From Dicaeum eximium (lineage: Eukaryota > Chordata > Aves > Passeriformes > Dicaeidae): a DNA stretch of 64,000 nucleotides. Numbering within the stretch: position 1 is the stretch's first letter; each line of letters starts with the position of its first letter. A program made the position numbers and the translations under genes. The DNA is taken from contig VWZP01002584.1 in assembly GCA_013396995.1 (NCBI GenBank), positions 719,784 through 783,783 of the forward strand, given 5' to 3'. The notes beneath the pieces were generated by a model that was not told where the DNA came from, searched no databases, and was given only the letters and a program-made list of their open reading frames with translations. This document shows positions 24,672 through 39,900 of this stretch, piece after piece.

Positions 24672-25400
24672 ATGTCCCCACAGAGGGACCTAGTGGGGAA
24701 GCCCAGCAGTGATGCTCCAGCCATTCTGTTAGGCACAACAGACAGACATTGCTCGCCCTCAGCGCTTGGAGAGACCAGAAAAATAACACTGCTGGAGTCC
24801 ATGGAGAAACAGAAATGTCTGTGGAGCAACATGTGGCACTTCAGAGGCTGGGAGAAGGTTGCTGGTTTATGGGGGGGACACGTCTGTGAAACCCCAGCCC
24901 CCTTTGGGCTGTCGCTGTCACTGTGCTTGCCGGCAGGAAGCAGGAGCGGGAAGCTGCACCTACACAAATCCATTGCTGCAGCGGGACCACTGGAGCTGGG
25001 CTGCTGGAGCTGTCGTGCTGTTTGCAGAGTTGGATCACACCAGAGCCAGCAGGCAGACTGTGCACAAAGCAAAGGCATCCCACCCCTCATTCAGAGGGAC
25101 TCTCAGCCAGATGGGCCATTAGCGGCCGGGCCTGCAGCTCCAGGGACAGCTCAGCTCATCCAAAGCATACGGCTCCCATGAGGGCAAGGGCCCGTCCTGC
25201 TCTCGCTCCTCCCCTTCACCAGGGATCCATCCAGGTTTTTATGGGGATTCCTTGCCATCCCTTACCCCCTAAGAAAGATATGTGGCTGGGGGGTTCTGAG
25301 GAAACCGCGGGGTTAATTCCCCAGACAGGTTAAGGAGAGGAACTCAGGCCCATGGTTAGCAGGGGGAATAGGAAAGGCAGGAATGAGGCCCCCACCCCCT
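24672..25400. other. GC-richer island in AT-rich desert
   Basis: GC content rises clearly here and CpG appears (for example ACCGCGGGG near 25305). Open frames up to 169 codons exist in several frames on both strands at once, the pattern of stop-poor GC-rich DNA and not of a gene. No promoter or exon structure is recognisable. Confidence 0.5.
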
Positions 25401-28400
25401 TTCAGTAGCAAGGAGCTATTAATTTGCCTCAGCCGTGTCTTGTGGAACAACAGCCCACAATCAATCTCTGCTCAGCATTAACTGCAGCAGCAGAGCGTTT
25501 CTGACACACTAAATGCACACAATGAATGGCAAGGAGAGAGAGCAGGCGCCTTTGCCACGCAGTTCTCCAACCTCCAAGTTCTGGAAATGGAAAAAACCCA
25601 GTGCTGCCCCACCCTGTTTCTGGAAAAAGGCCTCACATTCCTCGGACCAATGCAAACCTACAAAATACTGACATTTTTCACTGGACCAGAAGCAGCAGAT
25701 AGTGATTATTAAGCATTACTCAGTAGGGTTGCTGGCACATCCATTCAGCAGAGGCCTTGCTGCATTTGTATGTGGGAGGCAGGAATTGCTCTGCCACGGG
25801 ACTGAGCCGAGTGTCAAGTAACGCCTGTTCTTGCTACAGCTTCTGAACAGATGTCATTTTGTCATAGCTGCTGACATAATTTTGAAGATAAGAAGATTTG
25901 GAGATTTAGCCCATGATGTTTTAAAGCTAAACACAGACAGGATTAAAGCTTTAAATTTAAACATAAGCTAGATATGGCCTGGCGACACAGGGTTATAGCA
26001 AACCTATCCCAAAACACATGTAGAAAAAAAATCATTGTACAACTTTTAATTTATTGTAATTTTGGTACTAATGTTACTTCAATTATTATTTTATCATCTC
26101 ATACATTATTAACCACTCTTTTCACAGAATAATGTAGCCAGAAAATCTGATCTTAGATTGCTGTTCTGGAAAAAAAAAAAAGTAGAAATAATGAGGCTTG
26201 GTTTCCTTGGATTAAGTTTTATCGACTTTCACGTCTAGGATGATGTAAACTCCAATGCAAGCTTTTCTCTGGGAGTGGAACTGCTTAAATGAACATCTCC
26301 TATGTGGATTCTCTGGTGTCTGGTGTGGTATGAGCTCATGCTCTAGTATTTTTTTTTTTAATTAAGGATATTACGGAGTTTCTCTTTTCCACACGCCTCA
26401 GACTTGTATTTCCAGACAGCAATGAAGCATTAACAACTTTCAAATTTATGAATTATGTTCAGTTTTGTCTGGGTTAGCCCAACAGGTTTGAATCTATTTG
26501 GTGTGAGAAAAGAGACACAGGCCCATATCTGAAGACACAATGGTCACTGAAACACTGTTTTGAATAGAGGACTTTTAGTGGGTTTATATTAAAAAGACAA
26601 ATACTATATAACAAACAGAGATGCAGTAGGAACTTTTTCAGGAATCCCCAAGTTACCTTTAAGCCAATCAGCTTCAGTAAGATTATGGTTAGAGATAAAA
26701 TGTGGAATTGATTGCACAGACCAGGCAAACTAGAGGAAGGCTAGACTGTTCTGCTCTCTGGCTTACTGCAGTTTACACACTGGCACTCACAACATTTTAG
26801 GCCAGTTCAAAGGTTAGATATGTGTTCCTTTCCCAGTAAGCTGAACTTACACTTTTGACAACAGCAGAGTTGGTGCACACAAAGCTATATCCCATTGTAG
26901 TCCCAATATGTATCAGTATAAATGTAAATCAAATAATTTCAATAAAAGGAAATAATCTTCACTTCAGGGAAATGAGAATTTAAACTCCTCTTTTAAAATA
27001 ACTCTGTTCTGTGATTCTGTGTCTAAGGATAAAGAAGCACTAAATGTAGTTGTGACAAATTTTTTAAATACTGCATGAAAATTTTCTTTACTCATTAAAT
27101 AAACTTAGCAGAGAACTCTAATTCTCTCTAGTTATCTAGACTCTACATCAGACCAGCATCAGCTTTCTATTGAGATCTGGTCATGCCCACATTTATTATG
27201 ATAGATTTCAAATACATCAAACCATGCCCCAGACAAGAAGTTCAGAACCAAATCAAAGTTTCACATTTGAGAGACTAAAAGAAGGAGTCCCATTGCTTTT
27301 GACATTGTCTGAACAGGTCTTATGGGAGCTTTTGAATCATTTAACTGATATCTACTCAAACCTATTCTTTGAGACATAGAATCACTATTGAAGAAAAATA
27401 CTGGAAATTCTTGTCAGTGTCCATCATTTTTGATTCCTTTAATAAGACTTTCAACAAAGACCTCACACAATCATACCAATGGCCTAAGCTGGTAAAAATA
27501 GTTTATGAAACCTACAGTGAACAGGCTAAGTCCTCTGAATATCCTGCCTGTCATTAGACATTTTAGTAACTTGACCATGATCTCCTAACCACAGAGATCA
27601 TCATTCATGATTATTTCTAAGGTGGAAAGCTTATCTTTCATGTTGCTTTGTGTCTGCACCATTGCAACTGCAGTTCAGATAGTTTTGCAATTTACTGAAA
27701 TAGTAAGGGTAGATTTCTTAAGGTGTAAAAGGAATTTCCTTTTGGAGGCTTCTAAGGCCTGGGGTGAAGAGGAGAACACGCCATTCCTGTGAAGTGCAAG
27801 GTGAAAGAAGCAGTTAAATTGTCCTGCAGAACTATTAATCCCTCAGGTGACTATCACCTCCCTCAGTTCAATACACAAGTAAAGGCTTGTATGCTGAATC
27901 TTAATTCATGTACTTGTTTCTCTTTATCGATTTCTTGCTATTGAATTTTCAGGAACGTGAATTAAGAGAAGCCTGTAGCTGTCATTTTATACTCAGGCAG
28001 CTAAATGGTTAAAAATGAAACCATGACACGGTGAAAGCCTCATAATCTTCAGAAATGATTGTAAACTAAAATGTTTTTGACCTTAATTTGATTTTCAGGC
28101 ATTTTTTATATCACTTTGGTCAGAGATGTTCATTTCAGCAAAACAGATGAAGGTCTGAAAAAATAAGCTCCAAAGTCTTGTTACCCTGCTTCAGATTGGA
28201 AAACTGTTTAGTATAAAAAGGACAAACCAGTGTCTTCAAACCTAAAATAGATCAAAACATTTGCACTAGCATCATCACTCTCCTGTGTCTCAGCTGTAGG
28301 GGGAGAAGCATCAGCTTTATTTGCTGCTGGTACTTCCATGGGAGGGTGGAATATGCCAAATATATGAATATACACCAAAAGGCAGGCTGGGGTTGTGTAC

Positions 28401-31400
28401 ACTGGCCCCTGAATGGATCCTCACCTGCGTGTGCGTGTGGCATCTGTGCAGCTCCAAGAATTCCTTTCTCCTCCAAGTGTGCTGGCAGGGAGGAGATATC
28501 CTCTGCAGGGATGTCCCTGTGGGGCAGAAACTGAGGAATATTCAAGAAGTAGCAACAGCAGATACACATCCAGACCTTTAAAAGACAGCAGAGAACCTCC
28601 CACTGAGGACCCAGATGTCAGCCTCCCACACGTGGAGGTTTTCTGTATGAGGAAGTCTAGAAAACCTTTCTGGACTGAGAACAAAGATGGCCTTCTTAGC
28701 AAGGGCACAATGGGTGAGAGCTTATCCTGCAGATCTGTGTAAAATGCAAACATTTTAGGTTGTCGTCCAGAAAAGCTTTGGTTTTGAGGGTCAAAATTCC
28801 CATGATATGAAAACATTTTTTTCTTGAAGAGGGCTTTGCAGGCCTAACTTGCTTTTGCCTTTTAAATGTTGTCCATCTATAAAAGCAGCTGAGTAAGATG
28901 ACCGGATTCTTGTTTTGTTTTTTTCTTTTTGTATTGTTCATAATTTTTATGTTTTCTCCTTAATTTAGGAAATAGTACCTACTTACTATTATTTTATGAC
29001 CAAAAAAAACCCCATTTCTTTGGAATCAAGACCATTAGTATTATATCACACAGATCATTGGACTCTAGTCCTTTTTAACAGACAAATGTTAAATGTGATG
29101 CAAAATTATCTAAGTGCACAGGATCAAGATCTTCCTTGACAGAAAATCTCACAGAAAGCAACCTGCTGTTCTCCTGAACCTCTCATAGGGGATAGACCTG
29201 GGTGAGGGTGGGAGACCACTGTCAGTGACAAGAGATTGTACCAAGCATAGTAGTTTTGTTTCTAGTGTTAGTTGTGTCTACTGGAAGTACTTAGCCTGAA
29301 AAGTGGATTCAAACATACTGATGGCTGCAAGCTGCTTTGCATCTCTCTTATCCTGTGGGATACTGAACAATTCCTTTTATTTTTTTAACTTTAATTATTA
29401 AATAAGGATCCCACCCCCAACAGCATAGTGAAAGAATTCTTTTTCTGGGAAAGGGACACAGTGTTTTAAAAACAAAACTCCCTTAATAACCAATAAATAT
29501 GATCAAATGCTTCCGCAAATAGAAAATATTGTGCTTTCCATGGGAAAAAAACCTCTATGCTTTTTCATCATGTGCCTCTGAACCTGCTTGTCTACACACA
29601 CTGATTCACACGTGCCTATGTACATAGCTCTGTACACATACACAGAGCACGCATTTTCAAGACTCAGCACAACATACTCAATATTTCCCATGACTTCCTA
29701 TTGCCCAAGAACAGACTGAGTACAGGTGGCTTCATAATAGCAAGCATAAAAATGACAACCATTTTTTTATTGTAGAATAACACACTGTCAGATGTACCAC
29801 CATCTGTGTTATTCAGGACTACTGCTCACTGCCGGCTGCCACCAGCACTGGCCCATTATTGGAAAAATTACAGGAGGAGATGCCTGGCTTTATGAGAGAG
29901 CTTGACACTGGTCCCAGAGTCAAGTGTGACATAAACCCCAAAGCTGGACTTAAGTGTGTATTCAAATGGTGTGCCCCACTGTTACACAGGCATAGCCCAA
30001 GGGGATGCTGTCTGCTATTTCCTTGTCAGAGATCAAAGAGTTAAAATAATCAAGGCCAGAAAATTATTTGCATGGCTGTGAGAGAGGAATTAAAGATCTC
30101 AGTGACTCAAGCTTACTTTCAACATTTGCCTCTGCAGCTGTCATCACTGCAGAACTGCAGAAACAGTCCTCACACCAAGCTAGAATCAGATGTCAAACCT
30201 GCACCAGCTCCCACAGCACTGCCAGACTCCTGGCAGACTCCTCCAATTATTATTGGGTGAATCCTCACAACACCAAAACCTTTGTCACAATTTGGGGACT
30301 GTCCTCTTCATTTTCCATAACCAATTTACTTTACAATCATGCACTAATTAATGCTGCACAACAGCAAAGTTAAAATAAACGTGCTCAGTGCAGAATAATA
30401 ACTAAGAGGATGTTAAGACCTTCCACTTCCATGTTCAGCTCTTTGTTTTCTTCTCTTTTCCCTCACAGCTCCATAGCTATGAAAGAATGCTTTCTGAAAT
30501 GACAAATACTGTGGGTAGCAGTTTCATTTTTAGTAGACTAGTATCTGATTTTACTTTATTGCAGCAGCTTCTGTTTTGAGAATGAAAAGGTTATACAACT
30601 CTTATAAAATTAAAACACTGCAAGACTGAGGGATATTTCCATAATAATTTTAAATACCTAGGAAAAAATCTATCCAAACAATTACCTTCAATGAAAATAC
30701 AGTGTAGTCAACAAAGATGTTGTAAGCCTTTGGTTGGCTTTTTTGTACATATGCATTCATAATTAAACCCATCTACTGCATAAAAAATAAAGCCTGCCAG
30801 ATGGACAAAAGATTTGAGGTAATAATTACAGATTACACATGGACTAGGTATGGTCCCAGCTGTCCCATTCCACCTATGAAGGAAGGGCCTGACAAAATGT
30901 ATGAGTGGTTCCTACACAAACAGTGCTTCCAGGGTGTTAAAAAGGTTGTTCACAGCCACAATATTTTGACATGGGTTTATCAGTGAAGCCATAGCATAAA
31001 ACTTAGGATTGCTTAGCAGTGAGAGCTACTATGAGCTCTCCATGGACTACATAATTTTCACACTGCTTCAAAATGGTGCTGTGGTATTAGCCTACATCCA
31101 TTCCCACATACTCCTCATCTGTGAAAAGCTGTATACTTTTTCTTGTCTTCCAGGTCTGAGCCCTTGAAACTTCTACAGTCAATTGGCTTGTGTTATCCAT
31201 CCACCAGCAGTTTATCTAACAGGATACTTCACGATATACAGTAATAATAAAATAATGCAATAATTTCATATGATAATGCAATTTGATGCCCTCTTTTTCT
31301 TTGCTCTGAAATAATTTATGACTGAAGGCTGAAGTTTAATTGCAGAGTTATGTTGTTCAAAGCTGACTTCTCTCTTTACTGTCTTCATCCAGCCCTGACC

Positions 31401-34400
31401 TACCTCAAGAAAGTAGGGCAGTGTAGCTAGAGAGTCCTGTGTTACATTCTTCCTTACAAGGTGTAGTAATCTGACAATAATGATATCAGTTTCACTCACC
31501 ATTCTCATATTCAGCACAAATTTTAATTTCTTCAGATTGCTGTGAAAAACTTCCATATATTTGATAGAACCATGATCATATATCAACACCTCTTAGAATT
31601 AGGAAAAAATAGAAACAGAAATAAAAATCTGAGCATGCAGTAAGCACTGTAAGCCATGTCTGAAATGACAAAACTGCAATCAATGTGGATAGTAACCCTG
31701 TAAGAAGGATGAGTCAAGAACATAAGTAAGCATAAAAAATCATGACTGTTCTGAAAATGCTTTCAATAGGTATAAAATTTCCATTATAATATTGAAACAT
31801 ATATATTTGATTGCTTTGTCTTTCACTTTCTTATTTCTACTGCTATGGATAAAAAAGAAATGGATTTAAAAAGACAAAGCAAGAAAGCATAAAGCGGAAG
31901 ATTAAATTATCCTTTTTTAGTTTAGTCTTACACAAAATCCATCAAATTAAAAATATTAAAAGCTTTGTTAAATTTTCTTGAAAAAAGATAAGTAATTTTT
32001 TTTGAAAAAAAATTGGGTTGCTAAGTGAACTGAATGTAAAATATTGAACCTGGTGTTTCTCACTGACATTTTAAAAGGAGACTCCAGGCATTAGAACCTT
32101 TGAAACAGAATTCCTTTAGGTTGCACATTGTTATGCTGTAGCTCTTCCATTTCCTTTTCTTTGTTTAAAAGATGGTTCTTCATCTATATTCCTATTAGTG
32201 GAAAAGCATATGCAAACAATTGCACTTCCACATTCTTAAAAAATTAATGTATTTATTAAAAATTAAGTCCTGGTAAATCTGGAATATATTTAAAATGAAT
32301 TTAGCTGTAAGAAAGGAAAAATAGTACTAAGAACTTCACAGAGCATGAAAATTAACGATGTTATGTTAATTGAAGTTGGATTTCAAACAGAACATGGACT
32401 CTTGTGGAGCTTCAATTATGAAAATGGTACATTCAGTTCAGCATAATAACAGTGTTCATTCTGCCCCTCACTGAAGGGTCTTTGAACTCAAAAGTCAAGA
32501 ATTGTCAAGAAACGTGAGCATCACATCACACAGAGTGTCTGCTGAGTGTGGGTGTTTTCCAAACACTAATAGGAGCAGTGTCAGTAGGAGAGGCTTCGTG
32601 AGCACCTTGCCACAGGAATCCATCTACTGCAGACTGCAAACATTATCACATTCAGGGAAAATATTTGTCAAGGTTACTTCTACCAGCAGGTGTCTTTCAG
32701 GGCTGGATTGACAGTTTGACTAAGTCCATAATTTTCACAGCTGGAGTTTCATGATTTGTCACGCAACGCTGGCCAGCCTGGCACAGCGGGAGAGCCTACG
32801 ATCCTGCAAATGCCCCAGAGTATGTACCAGGATTTACCATGGATGTGCTGTCTGTTGGGATAGGGGCCAAGACACAAATCATTCTTTTCACAGGCAGGAG
32901 AATATTGCTGCTCAACAACAGTACAAGGATACCACTCCGATCTGGAGGCTTACTCCTTGTTGTGCTGCAGTTTTTCTGTTTCTTTATACGTGTACATATA
33001 CAGATACATGCTTGCATAGCCTATTGTGTTGACAATGTGGGTACAAACCAAAAAAACATTTAGCTCTGGAGTGAAAATAGTTCCTTGCATGGTCTTTGGG
33101 CTATAATCTCAGCTATTATTTATTCTGTGGGCTGTTAAGCAGTGCCATCTCTACTAAGACAACTAAGAGCAAAGGGTAGTTGGCACCTGGCAGGACTGGG
33201 ATCTAAATGGTTTGTAAAAGCTCAGTAGCTGCTTCTGTAATTCAGAATAATTTGTACTGAGTATGATTTTATACGTGAAAAGGATTTACTAAGCTCATTA
33301 TAAAAACAAAATACTGGACTCTAACCAGGATTGGCAAGGGAAGTGAGGAGGAAGAGCAGTGTATAATGGAAAATAAAATGAAAAAAGTGACATATATAAA
33401 AGAGTGAGGATGGCAGAGGGAAAACAATAATTCCAGTTTCCTTTCAAAATGTCTTCCAGCAGGTCTTCCTTATGCAGCTAAACATACTCGTACAACATCC
33501 CAAAAACCTTTCTCTTAGCAACCTTCACTGAAAGTTGTTCTTAGCAATGTAGTGATGACTAAAAATCCAACATTCTCTGGAGGCTGATTAGGTTCCCAGC
33601 CTTACAGCTATTATTTCATCTTTCATTGTTACTCTGCTCATTTATGTGTGCTGCTTTATTTTTCTTCTGGCAACATATTCCTCTGCTTTAGGTTCATTTC
33701 AGTTCATGGACCAAGGAACCCTACATCATCTTCTTAAGAGGAACTCAGAGTAGTAGCTGAGACTACCAATTTACTCTTTTGACAGAGATATTTTCTCTGG
33801 CCCCGAGGGCCAACTGGAGCAAACTGCAGTGCAAAGGGGAGAGAAAGCAGAGAGAGGACAAAAGTCAGGGAAATAAATAGCTTATAACAAGTGCAACCCA
33901 AAGGTGAAACGAGTCTGTGGGTAGCTGCTGCTCGATTAATGGAAGAAATAAAGTTAAAATACCAGCTCCAAGACAGCCAGCTGTCACAGTGTCAGAGCTC
34001 AGGAAAGGCTTTTCCCAGACAGAACATAAAATAACTTCTCCCCTTCATAACAGGGACATCTTTGCAAGCTTTGTGTTAAAAAGGAAGTCTGTTTCTTTAA
34101 GAGAAGAACAACATGCTTTTGTGACACGAAGACAATACTGGAAGCTCCGGGGTAGGTAAAAGGGACGGCAACTCCAACAGTCCTGATTTTTTATATTCCC
34201 CAAACTGCATGTGAGCAACTGCTCAGCATCCTACTCCACCTTTTGGAGAGTGCTGCATTTTGGACCGAAAACCTGCCAAGAGCCAAACTTATAAGTAGCT
34301 ACTGAAAACATTATTCTTTTTTCATCTCTGGATTGCTTATTGAATATTTATGTGGCTCTGACTTTCTACCACCAGCAAAATTCCCCAGCCATATCCTGGC

Positions 34401-36837
34401 AACAAACCTCTGTTTCAGGATTTTTAACTTCATTTCTGCTCTGACAATTTCCTGGTGCCTTTTTACTCAATACATCACTTCAGCCTTTTATTTTATTTCT
34501 TTTTGTGGGGACAGATTAAGTGCCCTCCTGTTCCATTATAGAGCTCCAGCATACTACTGCTCTTCCATAATTAGATATCTGCAAAAGAAGTGGACAGGAA
34601 GGATGATGGATGCAGTAGAGCACAGAGGAGCGATGGTGGGGTGGGCACATCAGAAAGCAGCCAGTAGCAGTGGGAGCATGCTCATGTGGAAAAACCAGGG
34701 CAAGGAGAGATACAGAAGTACTGTGGTGTGGCAGAAATGACTGTGCAGTCATTATTCAGATGAGATCTCTCCAGCCAAACAGAGTGCTAGAAACTACATA
34801 GCTGTGAAATAAGTATATGGTTATGGGTCATTAGGCCAACCGTATCTCTGCTCTCTCTCTGATGGGGGCAATAACATCTGACTGTAATTTTCAGATTGTC
34901 TGTGGTCACAGGAAGATTAGATTCTGATTTGTCAGATCAATTGTTTGTTTTTTTCTTTCTTTGTTTTCTCTATGAAGAAAGAAGTGTAGAATATTCCCAA
35001 CCCAAAGACAGATGGCTAAAGTAGAGGTCAGATGTTTTCTTCAGCATAAAGTGGTACTGTGTATGTCTGTTTTACTCAGGTTCATCTGAGAAAGGGTAGG
35101 ACAATAGAACTGACCCTTTTCTGCAGGTCAGTAATGTATTATTGACTGCAACTTTTGTTCAAGTATTACCTCTACCAACAAAGTTGTTTCTTGATCTAAG
35201 CATAAGCTAGAGATGCTCATGGTTGGGAACTTCTAAAGGTAGTGACCTTTCAGGGTGTATCAGCTTTCTCTCTCTTTTTTTTTTTTTTTTTTAATTAGGT
35301 ATATCTAAATGTGCTAGACTCTTCATCATGATCTCACTTCTAAGTACTGCACAGCCAAATACATGATTTAGAGTATTAAAATGTAGATCCAAAGCACTTG
35401 GAAAGAGACAGAGATCTCTTCTGATGTCTTTCTCACTTCAGAGTCACAGTGCATACCTCATGCTGTATTAGTCTAGTTTGTCAAGATTTGTGCCCTCATG
35501 GCACTGTATCCTCATTACTTACTGCAAATCTGGGGAAAAAAGCCCCAGCTCTCTATTTGGGATTCAAAGTGTTAAGCACATCAGTCTTGAAAACCCAAAG
35601 AGGCAAATCTCCTTAAATTTTCCATGGTACACAAATTTGCACTAAGCTTCCAGTCCTTATAGGGAAATTTTTAGCTTTATGAAACATTAATTTCTCCTTT
35701 GGATAATGAGTCACATAAACATTTGCAACTCCCTTATCTTGTCTGCTCCTCAGAGGAAGGAAACATCTTTCAGCTGTAGATGCAGAGCAGTACCACTATG
35801 GGATTTCAGTATTGTGATAGCTCCCCAAAGCCCACCCATCAGTGCAGCAATAAAACACAAATCTTTGCATTATTAGTAATTCAAAATAAAAATCAGCATG
35901 ACCATTTTAATGGCTCCTACAGCTCTCAACTGAAACTTCCATTGCCATCCATTCCTGTCAATCAGCATGGAAAAGCTTTGCCTGAAAGCAGAACTGATTC
36001 GGCTCAGCATGGAAGCTGAAAAATTCAGCTACAAGGCAGTTAGTGGTAATGTGCTGCTAGAAATGACATTAAGATAGTGAAAAGTTCTGATAAATAAGAG
36101 TAAACAAATTAAAAGCTGTGACAAAAACATGCTCATACATATACTTACAGTGGCTTAATAGACTTAGTAATGCATGACTTTTAGAAACACAGGGAAAACT
36201 GGCCTGCTTTTAAAGACATACAGACAGATGTTTTAAAGTAAAAAAATCTGGGCCCTTCTGCAAGCTTTCTTTCATGGTTTTTAGTCAGTCCAGTCCTCAT
36301 TTGTTCCATAAGATACACCTTAAAATGCAGTTGCCAGGATAAAGGATTGGATTTTTAATGTAAACAAAGTCTTAACCAGATCTTCATTCCTATTTTCTTG
36401 TTCCTGTGCTAAACATCCACCAGCTCATCTCAGACTGCAGCAATTATCAATTAGTTACACCCTGCATTTGTCTGCACATAAGAAGCAAAAGAAAACTCTT
36501 CCCCTCAAGAAAAGGAGCAGAAAGCCTTTTTTTCCCACTCTTTGCAAGTAGCAAGCATAGCTTCCCTCTTAGCTCAGGAGAAGAAACAGCAAGAATTGCC
36601 CCTGCAATTTGCTGCTGCTGTTCTGGGATTGCTTCAGTCTTCCCTTCAGAGGAGCTGAGGGAGCAGGGCTGGAGGGCAGTGAGGCCATGGAGGGGCACAA
36701 GGCAGACCAGCCCATTGGGACATGTTCTGTAATTGCCTCTTAAATGAAGAATCCAGAAGTGACAGGGTCTCTGCTAACTGGGTTAGACCTTGCCTCCTCC
36801 AGTACATTGCAGTGATATCTTTAAACCTTATGGATAG
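25401..36837. other. Intergenic, no gene seen
   Basis: Long AT-rich tract with scattered simple A/T runs (for example T tract near 35275-35292). A TTCTGTGATTCTGTG string near 27008 recalls CR1 termini but lacks any CR1 body. Open frames up to about 135 codons show no known domain. Confidence 0.65.
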
Positions 36838-36975
36838 AGAAGTTTCTTCCTTTCCTTTGTTCTTGCTCTTTTGCTCACACTTTTCCTCTTTCCCTTCTGT
36901 CTTCCCTTCTCCCTTTCTCATCCTTTCTCTTTCACATCCTGATTCTCTTGTTGTTCGCTTCTCTTCTTTTTTTAG
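36838..36975. repeat. Long polypyrimidine-rich tract
   Basis: This stretch is dominated by C and T (repeated TTTCCTT, CCCTTCT, TTTCTC) with only scattered purines. The matching minus-strand open frame is a Lys/Glu/Arg-rich artefact. Confidence 0.85.
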
Positions 36976-39900
36976 CTTGGTGTGGGATATATTCACATGT
37001 CCCCCTTTCAGCAGAGAAGAAATCATCACTGTGAGTGCAAAAACTTTCTTTGATGTTGCTACTAAGATGTTCGAGGGCACAGAAATATTCTGCTAAGTCT
37101 GTATCAGCTCTTTCCCTTGGAGGAGTTAAAGGAACTGGGATACAAAATGCAGCAGAGATCCCTGCAGTTCATGCAGTGTTCTGGAAATTCACTTCTAGTG
37201 CCTTATCTCACATTTGTGCCTAAGTTGCAGATAAGTTGCAAAAAGTAAGAAGACATGTAAAACTCCTCTGTCTTCATCACCACCCACTAGGAAAATTTTT
37301 ATCCACCTATGGAAAACTTCCAGTTCAACTTTTCTGCAGAACAAATAAAACTATTACCTGATCAACAATTCATACAATACACCAAACCTGTGCCTGGTGC
37401 AAATTTTTACAGCTGGGTTTTGAAACTTGAAAGGCAGAATCCATAAAGAAAATTATGACAGTGCCATTATTCTGTTAATAATATAGTTATTTCAATCACT
37501 TAAAATGATACTGTGGCACAAAGAACCATGGAACTGCACCACCAGACAGCAAGAATGAGCGAGCAGAAGTCAGTACAACCATATCATCAGACTCAATTAC
37601 TCACTGCAGGGTAAATATTTGAAATAATACAGAGGGGATTCAGCCACATGATGCTGACATTAATGGGACCCCACACAGCTAAATCCCCCATACATGTACC
37701 CCCCTATTTCTGATATGATAATTAAGCAATGGGTTGTGTGCTCTGCTGCCTTCCTTCCTGCCTACCCTGTGCACCTCAGAACAGAAGCCAAGTCCCTCCA
37801 GTACAACCAGGCTTAGGGCACCAATACCCAAATCCTGTACTCCTGCACCCTATTGCTATTGGTAAAGGAAGGCTGGAAACATTTACAGAGCTACCTGAGC
37901 ACTGATATTCTAGGCTGTGGCTATACTCAGCCCCATTCTCTCCAGGCAAGCTCAGTGGCATGGATGGTGCTGTTTGCTCATGGTTTGTAAGGTCTCCAGG
38001 CTCTCAGGTAACACAGGAGCTCATGGGCATTTTATAATTATGCAACAGAGAAATAAATAGAACTTTCACCAAAAATCCAATACATAAAGTTGTGATTTTC
38101 CTCACTTTGTGCAGCTAATCTTCCACCAACATTCCCACCTGGAACCTCATATTCAATACTAGCAGAGATGAAGAATTTGGCTCAAATTCCCCAGACTTAT
38201 AAAGATATATTTCACTTCAATTTTATTTCTGTGCTATTTTCTGTGTATTATTGAGGGTATCAGGTCTTCACAGAACAGCTAGAAATAATCCTGTATTTTA
38301 AAATGCCCAAACCTATTCCTTTTGAAAAAAGCTTTATTAATGTTATTAGACTCTATTTTAGCTTCAGAACAGTGTATATGCTATAAAAGTCTCCCTATGT
38401 TAATACAGAAGTGCCATAAGCCTAGAAAGCAAAAGCAACATAGGCATTCTTCAAGCATTCTCTAGGGATGAAATAACTTTGTTTCCATGATCACCAAATA
38501 AAAAAAAAAAAGAAAAAACCCCAAAATTTCAAAATGTAACAGTAATCATCACTACCAGTAATTAGTGATAATCCACAGGAGCTCAAGTTCTGCTGAAACT
38601 AAGTAGAGGATTGTCTTCTAAGGTGGCTTTGGTATCTCTGCTAGGTGACTCATACAAGTGAGGAAGTACATGGGATAACAGGTCTAATAGTTTAAAATCG
38701 TTTGGGAGGGAAACATTTTTTTCCTGAACTATGTGATAATGCTATTAGCTCCAGTAACTCGAGCCTCAGGGTGATCCCACACCAAAGCAGACAGACAATA
38801 TCTGAGCAGCAGAGTCTCCGAACCCAAGAGATTTGTAGGCAGGGACAGACCTAGACAAGACAAAAAAAAAAAAATCTGAGATCAAAGAGGGGTAGAGAAG
38901 CTACAAGCTTGTCCTGCTTGCATAACTTGACATTAATACATAGTATTTATTCATCACTAGGTAGAAATCTGAATTATTCTAAGTAAGCTTAGCAGCAAGA
39001 GATTACTTGTCATTTAGCTTTGTATCCTGACTCAAAAGGATTATTTTAATACTGATATCAATATTACTTGGTTTGCACAGGCTGAGTGTTTGCCATGCTG
39101 TGACTGGAATTGGAGACTACAGAGTGTATCTTGCTCTCCTAGTGCCAGTTCTGTGGCTTGTTTCTGTCAAAGAGAAATCGTCACTGCAAGTCCTTGCTGC
39201 GATTGCAACGTGAGCTACTATGATGAAGGCATGAGGGGAGAAGGGTACTTCTGTGCCCTACTTGGAATCCAAATTGAGATCTGTTCAGTCAGAATTATTC
39301 TACTGGTAAACAGGTTTTTTTTTCCATTAGTTTTTATGTCCTGAATGTAGGAAATTATTAAGGTGAGATGCACACAACTAGGGACTGTCACCCAGTTACC
39401 GAACTGAGCTATGATACAAAAATCGTGGGGTAAAGTGAGAAACAGAAAATGTGAGCATTCTACCTGGAGCAGAAAACACCAAAGCAACACTCACTGCATG
39501 CTAGAAAAGATAATAATCTCTGTACCTCTTAGAAGATATGTAAACAATACATTATTAACCACAATGATCAGCAGAGACTAGCAACAAGAAAACAACCAAC
39601 CTAGAAAACAATCAAAGGCAGAAAAAAATCAAATTCTTAAAACTAGAAAAGCCAAATATTTGTGAAATAAAGGTATAATAAATATCCAGGTAGCAAAGAG
39701 AACCTATTAAGTGTTGTCATATATATACATATCTCTCTCAAGCTTTTTCTTCACATCAACTTCTTTCTTGCTTGTGCAGCTTTCAGCTACAGATATTATG
39801 TCAATGCATTTAGCAGACATGCTTATGACAGGAGATGTATTAAAAATAAATAAAGAAAACATCTGTGAAAGTGACTAATGAATGTCAGCAGTTCTGTAAA

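Noticed and set aside
24672..25181. 169-codon open frame on the + strand
   Set aside because: Long frames occur in several frames on both strands at the same place, it has no known domain, and the cause is local GC richness.
27005..27030. TTCTGTGATTCTGTG string resembling CR1 terminal repeats
   Set aside because: No CR1 body precedes it, so it is probably chance.
36646..37080. 144-codon minus-strand frame rich in Lys, Glu and Arg
   Set aside because: It is the translation of a polypyrimidine tract, not a gene.
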